This document shows positions 6,311-10,681 of a DNA stretch of 10,681 bases, piece after piece. Source of the DNA: an uncultured Acetatifactor sp. (GTDB lineage: Bacteria > Bacillota > Clostridia > Lachnospirales > Lachnospiraceae); contig CAJUAB010000049.1 in the NCBI GenBank assembly GCA_910583845.1, positions 1 to 10,681 of the forward strand, read 5' to 3'. Under the pieces are notes generated by a model. The model did not search any database. It worked only from the letters and a program-made list of their open reading frames with translations, and had not been told where the DNA came from. Numbering within the stretch: position 1 is the stretch's first letter; each line of letters opens with the position of its first letter. The translations under genes and the position numbers were made by a program.

Positions 6311-6526
6311 ATGAACAAAACATACCGCCGCCTCGGAATTTCCGCCGCGGACCATTCAACCTTCGGAGGACTCATTTTCTTTTCCGATTTCAACACAAGC
6401 TGCCAGGGAAACGGATACGCCACAAGTTCCCGCATCGCCCGGCGCATAATGAGCGACCAGCTTTTCGACAGACAATGCGCGCGGAACATAGAGACCAGAA
6501 AACACAGTTCTGACACCCCAAAATAA
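6311..6526 (+). CDS. Small protein of unknown function (71 aa)
   Basis: The ATG at 6311 follows AAGGAGG (6294-6300) at 10 nt and opens a 71-residue frame that starts MNKTYRRLGISAADHSTFGG and ends KHSSDTPK. Codon use resembles the next gene. The protein is basic and polar, with no signal peptide or membrane segment and no recognisable domain. Its stop lies 33 nt before the preferred polymerase start, so the two are probably cotranscribed. I do not recognise it. The evidence is the ribosome binding site and position, so the call is moderate. Confidence 0.5.
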   Translation: MNKTYRRLGISAADHSTFGGLIFFSDFNTSCQGNGYATSSRIARRIMSDQLFDRQCARNIETRKHSSDTPK

Positions 6527-6559
6527 CGGACGCGGAAAATGAACGCGAAGAGGAGCAAT

Positions 6560-9364
6560 ATGCAGGAAAGAAAAAGCATAAAAAAGCAGGGAATGTACAT
6601 TCCCACCATAGAGGCCAAGGATATTTACCTGTCGGCCCACTGCGCAGGGCAGCAGGCGAAGGAATACACCCTGAAACGCGAAGACGGAGAATATAATCTG
6701 AAAAAGTTCACACACAGTCTGGACTACAGCCTGGACCTGACAGCGCTGCTGGATATTTACCATAAGAAATACCGGAGGCAGGACTTTTCCTTCTGCGTGA
6801 AGAACCTTTCCTATACAGCGGAGGTAATCAATGTAACTTTCCGATATTCCGTAAAGGAATGGAACCAGATGGGCAGAAGCACTTTTATAAGATTTGGCTG
6901 CGACCCAGGTCATCTGGATTTCCGGGACTGTATCGCCAGAGACAGCGAGGGGGAGATTGCGGGGATACAGCTGGGCTGTCCGCCTCTCTCCCCCGTGCGG
7001 GATCTTCCCTCCTGTTTTGAAGCGTCGGACACGGGATACCGGCTCGTAAAATCTCCCGCCACCCTTCTGACCACCGCCGGACTGAGAACAGAGCTGTACA
7101 CGGACGGTTTTCTCTGCGACGGCGTCCGATATTGCAGGATGAAAAGATCCTCCGGCTCCGCCCGCCAGGGCAAATGTCTGTTTGTTGATGAAAAGCTGTA
7201 CAAGCCTCTCCTGCGATTCAGCTCGGGAGGCATTATGGTCCAAAAGGGACAGGAACTGGATCTGGCAGCATATGAAAGCTACATTTCCCTGCCTTCCAGC
7301 AGCATCATCGGCACACTCCCCATCCGACCCGAGAACATTCTGCTCATAGACGACTATCAGAGCGTGTTTCAGGAGGATGTGGTGGCGACCCGCGCCCGGG
7401 ACGGACATCTTGTCACATCCGAGCAGCGCTGTGAGATCTCCAACAGTATCTGGGACGGGCAATCACTGATTGACGTCTCCCTGATGGGGGAATACGCCTC
7501 TTGTGGGATGGTGCTCCTCCGGAACCTGATGTTCAAGTCCTGTTGCTTTAACTGCAACATTCAGAAGTGGTTTCAGGACAACCACATCACGGAGCTCTCC
7601 CAGCTAAACGGCAGAACCAGGGCCTCCCGGATTGAGGATATCCGCCTGATCACCACTCCCAGCAGCGTCAAATACCTGAAATTTGACACCTGGGATCACT
7701 GGCTGGACCATCTGTATCCCGACTTCGGTGTGGTAAAGCACGATAAACAAACGCCCTTTTTCGGCGGCCGCCTGGTACAGACCCATTACCAGCTTCTGAA
7801 CACATTGCAGCTTACAGAAGATGAAATGCGGATTTTTTTGCGGGAATCCCTGGAGTTTGCCCGGCTGCTGCGGGACAACCCGGCCGTGGTAAGACATTAT
7901 GTCAAATGTCCCCTCCCTTCCGCGCCCGACCTTTTGGCCCATCCCGCGATGTCCAAAAACGAAGTTGTATACAACCTGCTGTGCGTAAATGATGCGTTTA
8001 CCGAAACCAGGTATTATCGGGACTTTCTCATGGATCTGCTCCGTTCCTACTATAAGAATCTGAAAAAAGGCCATGTATTTGTAAACGGCAATTACTCCAC
8101 GCTTCTGGGCAATCCGGTGGAAATGCTGCAACAGGCCATAGGGAAATTTGACGGAGTCAGCCAGCTGGGCGTGGGCAATATCCACAGCACACGCTTTGCC
8201 TGTGACCAACTCCTGCTGGGCTCCAGAAGCCCTCATGTGACAATGGGAAATATATGGCTGGCAAGAAACAGGAAAAGCCCCTTCATAGACCGTTATTGTA
8301 ACCTGACCGACGAAATCATCTGCGTCAACTCCATTGGCGAGAACCTGCTGCAGCGGCTCAGCGGCGCGGACTTCGATTCCGATACCGTGCTTCTGACGGA
8401 CAATGAGACCCTGATAGGGGCCGCCCGGCGCAATTATCATGTTTTCAAAACGCCCACCTCCCTGGTGACCGCCCGGAAGGTGAAACGGCGTTACACGCCG
8501 GAGGATCAGGCGGACCTGGACCAGAAGACTTCTGTCAACAAAATAGGTGAGATCATCAATCTGTCCCAGGAGCTGAACTCGCTTTTGTGGGACCGGATGT
8601 ATCACGGGGAATCTTACGGGCAAGTCCGGGAGCTCTATCACGATATCTGCCAGCTGGACATCCTGTCCGGAATCGAGATCGACAAGGCAAAGAAGGAATT
8701 TGACATTGACGTATCCGGAGAGCTCCGGGCGCTTCGGCGCAAATATGACTGCAGTTTTCGGGAGGATGACGGAAGACGGAAAACACCCCACTTTTTCTCC
8801 CATATCTCCAGGCAGAAGGGATATTACAATCCCGAAAAAAGGCATTATGTCAAATTCCATACCTCCATGGATTACCTGCAGACCATCGTAAACGGATTCT
8901 GCGTCAAAAATCCTTACAGGAGAGACTGGCAGCCCTTTTCCTCCATATTGAACAGGTCGCTTTTCCGCACCTCCGGCGTCAACCGGGAGCAGCTTGACAG
9001 AATATATGGCATGTTTCACCGATATATAGCCGAGAAGAACGGAATCTACGGTTCCGATTCAACTAAGGAAGAAAAGAATGAGCAGGCCGGGCTGCTCTAT
9101 CACAGCCTGGTCTATGATCTGGGACAGGAAAAGATCGGTTTTTCCACCCTGTACAAGCTGCTCAGCTCATTGGAGGATACGGAAAACCTTCCTGTCCGAA
9201 GCCTGCTTTTACAAACCCTGTTTCTGTGTAAGAATGAGAGCTTCCGGAAAGCCATTCTGGATTCCAGCGCCGACATACAATGGCTGACCCCCGGAGGGGA
9301 GGATGTCTCGCTGTTTGGAAAAAACTATAAAATTACAAAAAAAGGGCTCCATTCGGAAATATAG
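6560..9364 (+). CDS. Single-subunit double-psi beta-barrel RNA polymerase (YonO / QDE-1 superfamily)
   Basis: This 934-residue protein matches the pattern of single-polypeptide RNA polymerases such as SPbeta YonO and eukaryotic QDE-1-like RdRPs. The catalytic barrel region runs GSRSPHVTMGN (554-564), then LTDEIICVNSIGENLL, then SGADFDSDTVLL, with D604, D606 and D608 as the predicted metal ligands. It is followed by NKIGEIINL (660-668), matching the helix after the active site in the family. The usual motif is DxDGD, and here Ser607 replaces Gly. An earlier segment, DGQSLID (299-305) and GMVLLRNLMFK (316-326, candidate catalytic K326), probably forms the first barrel. I infer that it makes RNA from phage DNA, as shown for YonO, but an RNA template cannot be excluded. 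The ATG at 6560 has AGGAG 4 nt upstream. An ATG 21 nt earlier (6539) lacks a clear site. It sits beside an HU-like gene, as yonO does. Confidence 0.88.
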   Translation: MQERKSIKKQGMYIPTIEAKDIYLSAHCAGQQAKEYTLKREDGEYNLKKFTHSLDYSLDLTALLDIYHKKYRRQDFSFCVKNLSYTAEVINVTFRYSVKEWNQMGRSTFIRFGCDPGHLDFRDCIARDSEGEIAGIQLGCPPLSPVRDLPSCFEASDTGYRLVKSPATLLTTAGLRTELYTDGFLCDGVRYCRMKRSSGSARQGKCLFVDEKLYKPLLRFSSGGIMVQKGQELDLAAYESYISLPSSSIIGTLPIRPENILLIDDYQSVFQEDVVATRARDGHLVTSEQRCEISNSIWDGQSLIDVSLMGEYASCGMVLLRNLMFKSCCFNCNIQKWFQDNHITELSQLNGRTRASRIEDIRLITTPSSVKYLKFDTWDHWLDHLYPDFGVVKHDKQTPFFGGRLVQTHYQLLNTLQLTEDEMRIFLRESLEFARLLRDNPAVVRHYVKCPLPSAPDLLAHPAMSKNEVVYNLLCVNDAFTETRYYRDFLMDLLRSYYKNLKKGHVFVNGNYSTLLGNPVEMLQQAIGKFDGVSQLGVGNIHSTRFACDQLLLGSRSPHVTMGNIWLARNRKSPFIDRYCNLTDEIICVNSIGENLLQRLSGADFDSDTVLLTDNETLIGAARRNYHVFKTPTSLVTARKVKRRYTPEDQADLDQKTSVNKIGEIINLSQELNSLLWDRMYHGESYGQVRELYHDICQLDILSGIEIDKAKKEFDIDVSGELRALRRKYDCSFREDDGRRKTPHFFSHISRQKGYYNPEKRHYVKFHTSMDYLQTIVNGFCVKNPYRRDWQPFSSILNRSLFRTSGVNREQLDRIYGMFHRYIAEKNGIYGSDSTKEEKNEQAGLLYHSLVYDLGQEKIGFSTLYKLLSSLEDTENLPVRSLLLQTLFLCKNESFRKAILDSSADIQWLTPGGEDVSLFGKNYKITKKGLHSEI

Positions 9365-9416
9365 GTCTGTTTTCACCGCTCATATGAGCGTGAATTTCAC
9401 GTTCCATAGGACAGAC
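9365..9416 (+). other. Nested inverted repeats directly after the polymerase stop codon
   Basis: Outer arms GTCTGT (9365-9370) and ACAGAC (9411-9416) enclose TTCAC-C-GCTC / GAGC-GTGAA (9372-9394), whose core CGCTCATATGAGCG (9377-9390) is a perfect 14-bp palindrome. A second pairing, GTGAA with TTCAC (9390-9400), is also possible. There is no T-run, so it is not an ordinary terminator. An RNA-processing hairpin, an operator or a phage-specific signal are all possible. Confidence 0.45.
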
Positions 9417-9421
9417 ATCCA

Positions 9422-9481
9422 ATGGGCGTATCGAAGTAAGAAGCGTGGATTCTATTGTTGGTGCAATATCATGGGCGTATC
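9422..9481 (+). repeat. 11-bp direct repeat ATGGGCGTATC in the intergenic gap
   Basis: ATGGGCGTATC occurs at 9422-9432 and again at 9471-9481, 49 bp apart, in the 173-nt gap between the polymerase and the HU-like gene. Each copy could open a tiny frame (MGVSK and MGVSTAVSSG), but neither has a ribosome binding site. The repeats may be protein-binding or promoter elements. The gap shows no consensus sigma-A promoter. Confidence 0.4.
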
Positions 9482-9537
9482 TACAGCTGTCAGCAGCGGT
9501 TGATTCGTCAGCGGCAGATATGCGGATAGAGGTGAAT

Positions 9538-9879
9538 ATGGAAAACCGTGAAGCCAGGAAATACTACAGCCAAAAAAATGTTATCAATGAGCTCCATCAC
9601 AAGACCGGATACCCTGTAGACGACATCGCCAGAATCCTGAATTCTCTGGGCGATATGGTAAAGGATAAGTGCGGCGGTAATGACAGCTATGTGGAAATCA
9701 AGCTCTTTCCCGGTCTGAAGATCACTTCCAGACTGATTCCGCCCCAGGAATCCAAATCCAATCTGAATGTCTCGGAATGCGGCTTCATATTGAGCCTGAA
9801 TGCCGCTTTCAGCGACTACTATAAACAGGAAATCCGTGATCTTCACAGAGACACGCCCCAACTGGCACTAAGGAGGTGA
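9538..9879 (+). CDS. HU-like DNA-binding protein
   Basis: This 113-residue protein has the HU/IHF layout: a helical dimerisation part (about 13-45: KNVINELHHKTGYPVDDIAR, then ILNSLGDMVKDK), a beta arm (YVEIKLFPGLKITSRLIPP, 51-69), and a C-terminal strand and helix (about 82-100). The GFG turn of bacterial HU is replaced by LFPGL, and the proline-tipped DNA-binding arm is divergent, which is common in phage homologues. It would bend or coat phage DNA. The ATG at 9538 is chosen because GAGG lies 5 nt upstream. Earlier in-frame starts (GTG at 9445, ATG at 9520) lack a site. In SPbeta the HU gene yonN neighbours the polymerase gene yonO, which supports both calls. The stop codon lies inside the next gene's ribosome binding site. 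Confidence 0.68.
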   Translation: MENREARKYYSQKNVINELHHKTGYPVDDIARILNSLGDMVKDKCGGNDSYVEIKLFPGLKITSRLIPPQESKSNLNVSECGFILSLNAAFSDYYKQEIRDLHRDTPQLALRR

Positions 9880-9880
9880 T
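9870..9880 (+). promoter_or_regulatory. Full-length Shine-Dalgarno sequence that sets a TTG start
   Basis: AAGGAGGTGAT matches the 16S rRNA 3' end over 11 bases. It overlaps the final codons and stop of the HU-like gene and ends 5 nt before the TTG at 9886. The match is strong enough to support the unusual TTG start of the next gene and implies coupled translation. Confidence 0.8.
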
Positions 9881-9885
9881 ATATT

Positions 9886-10626
9886 TTGGAAAACGACGAG
9901 CTGAGAATCTATCGGGGAGAAGATTATACTGTCTCAAAGAACATTGTGATCCATCAGCCCACACTGGACGAAATCTGCCGCTACGGCGAGCAGGACTACT
10001 ATTCCATGGTATACCAGCTGACGGCCACGCCCCAGCAGCTGAAAGTCCAATTGTGGGATATGGGTATAGACTATACCCACATTACGCCCTTTGAGCTGTT
10101 CTCCCATTTTCTTTATCGGCTTTACCCCCCGGAAAAAACTTCCATCCTGTTTGGAAATCTGGATTTTACAGAGTTCAGACTGCTGCAGCGCCGGGAGGAC
10201 GACGCCCCGGTCCTGTGTCAGACCGTAGACGGAAGCCCCGTGATCATAGATGCCTTTACATATACCGTGATCACAGACTATCTGCGGCAGGTACACGGGA
10301 TTTCCAAGGACGAGAGGCTCCCCGCCAACGAGGCTACCAAGATGATCCTCATCGAAGATGACCGGGCGGAAATGGAACAGTCCAAGGGCGCGGAGCACCA
10401 TTCGCAGCTGAAAAATCTGATCTCCTCCATGGTGAACAGCGAGGGGTTCAAATACAACCACTCCCAGGTATGGGACATGAAAATCAACGCTTTTATGGAT
10501 TCCGTAAAACGAATAACCCGGATCAAAAACGCAGAGCTGCTTCTGCAGTCCGGATATTCCGGCTACGGAATTTCCTTAAAAGATATAGACAAAAACCAAA
10601 TTAACTGGCTGGGTGAACTTGACTGA
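9886..10626 (+). CDS. Phage virion-region protein, possible tail assembly chaperone
   Basis: This 246-residue protein begins at a TTG (read as Met): MENDELRIYRGEDYTVSKN, then IVIHQPTLDEICRYGEQDYYSMVYQL. The N-terminal HQPTLDEI-x-x-YGE-x-x-YYS pattern and the C-terminal AELLLQSGYSGYGISLKDID, then NWLGELD, resemble phage tail assembly chaperones or tail-adjacent proteins of Firmicutes phages, recalled by style rather than by alignment. It has no signal peptide or membrane segment. It follows the HU-like gene with overlapping ribosome binding site and precedes another gene by 33 nt, so the three form one transcription unit. If it is a chaperone, it would help assemble the tail tube around the tape-measure protein and should lie just before that gene. 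It could be another structural or accessory protein. Confidence 0.55.
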   Translation: MENDELRIYRGEDYTVSKNIVIHQPTLDEICRYGEQDYYSMVYQLTATPQQLKVQLWDMGIDYTHITPFELFSHFLYRLYPPEKTSILFGNLDFTEFRLLQRREDDAPVLCQTVDGSPVIIDAFTYTVITDYLRQVHGISKDERLPANEATKMILIEDDRAEMEQSKGAEHHSQLKNLISSMVNSEGFKYNHSQVWDMKINAFMDSVKRITRIKNAELLLQSGYSGYGISLKDIDKNQINWLGELD

Positions 10627-10659
10627 TCACCCGGCCCACCCAAAAAGGAGGACAAAAAC

Positions 10660-10681
10660 ATGAGCTTTAACCCCAACGAAC
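10660..10681 (+). CDS. Start of a further gene, cut by the window edge (MSFNPNE...)
   Basis: An ATG at 10660 follows AAGGAGG (10645-10651) by 8 nt and opens MSFNPNE before the window ends. It lies 33 nt after the putative tail chaperone in the same direction. Seven codons are too few to identify it. By position it should be a phage structural or tail protein. Confidence 0.65.

Noticed and set aside
6539..6559. Earlier ATG for the polymerase (7 extra codons)
   Set aside because: It has no Shine-Dalgarno sequence, whereas the ATG at 6560 follows AGGAG. It stays possible because the spacing at 6560 is short.
6356..7462. A 368-codon minus-strand frame across the small ORF and the polymerase N terminus
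   Set aside because: It spans two plus-strand genes, shows no family resemblance and has no translation signal.
7604..9019. A long open frame on the minus strand inside the polymerase gene
   Set aside because: It is antisense to a protein with clear polymerase motifs and has no ribosome binding site or recognisable domain. GC-rich third positions keep the reverse frame open.
9422..9503. Two tiny frames starting MGVS at the direct repeats
   Set aside because: Neither has a ribosome binding site and both end within 11 codons, so they are more likely a by-product of the repeated DNA.
1..10681. CRISPR array, tRNA or rRNA genes, integrase or attachment site
   Set aside because: I looked for regular repeats, tRNA-like cloverleaf ends and recombinase motifs and saw none in the window.

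Overview
The window looks like a Gram-positive, Clostridia-type genome, most likely Lachnospiraceae (an inference from protein style, strong AAGGAGG-type ribosome binding sites and moderate GC). It has two halves that run in opposite directions from a divergent control region at about 5924-6310.

Left half (minus strand, read right to left). The outermost gene encodes a sigma-70-like factor (5369-5923), followed closely by a DUF262-domain protein (3949-5340). Both lie behind a perfect-consensus promoter (TTGACA-17-TATAAT). Its spacer carries a LexA/SOS-type box, and a second GAAC-N4-GTTC site lies just upstream. The 5' leader holds two copies of a 13-nt element that could each pair with one shared downstream arm. 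After a new promoter comes an operon of ordinary cellular genes: an RsmH-family 16S rRNA methyltransferase with an N-terminal extension, an ABC-F ATPase, a Dabb (A/B-barrel) protein and a 58-residue cysteine-rich mini-protein. Hairpins at the left window edge look like a terminator and may alternatively belong to a mobile-element end.

Right half (plus strand). A 71-codon ORF of unknown function precedes a 934-residue protein. Its pattern (Arg-Ser-Pro...Gly-Asn, then SGADFDSD, then NKIGEIIN) matches the catalytic double-psi beta-barrel of the single-subunit RNA polymerase superfamily, which includes phage SPbeta YonO and eukaryotic QDE-1-like RdRPs. It is followed by an HU-like DNA-binding protein, a 246-residue protein that resembles a phage tail assembly chaperone, and the first codons of another gene. 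In SPbeta the RNA polymerase gene yonO also neighbours an HU gene (yonN), so this half looks like the late/virion region of an SPbeta-like prophage or phage.

The most interesting points are the divergent single-polypeptide RNA polymerase with Ser in place of the usual Gly in the DxDGD motif, and the apparently SOS-controlled sigma factor/DUF262 pair next to it. A working hypothesis is that DNA damage turns on the sigma factor while the phage polymerase serves the structural genes. No integrase or attachment site is visible, so the host/phage boundary cannot be placed from this window alone.
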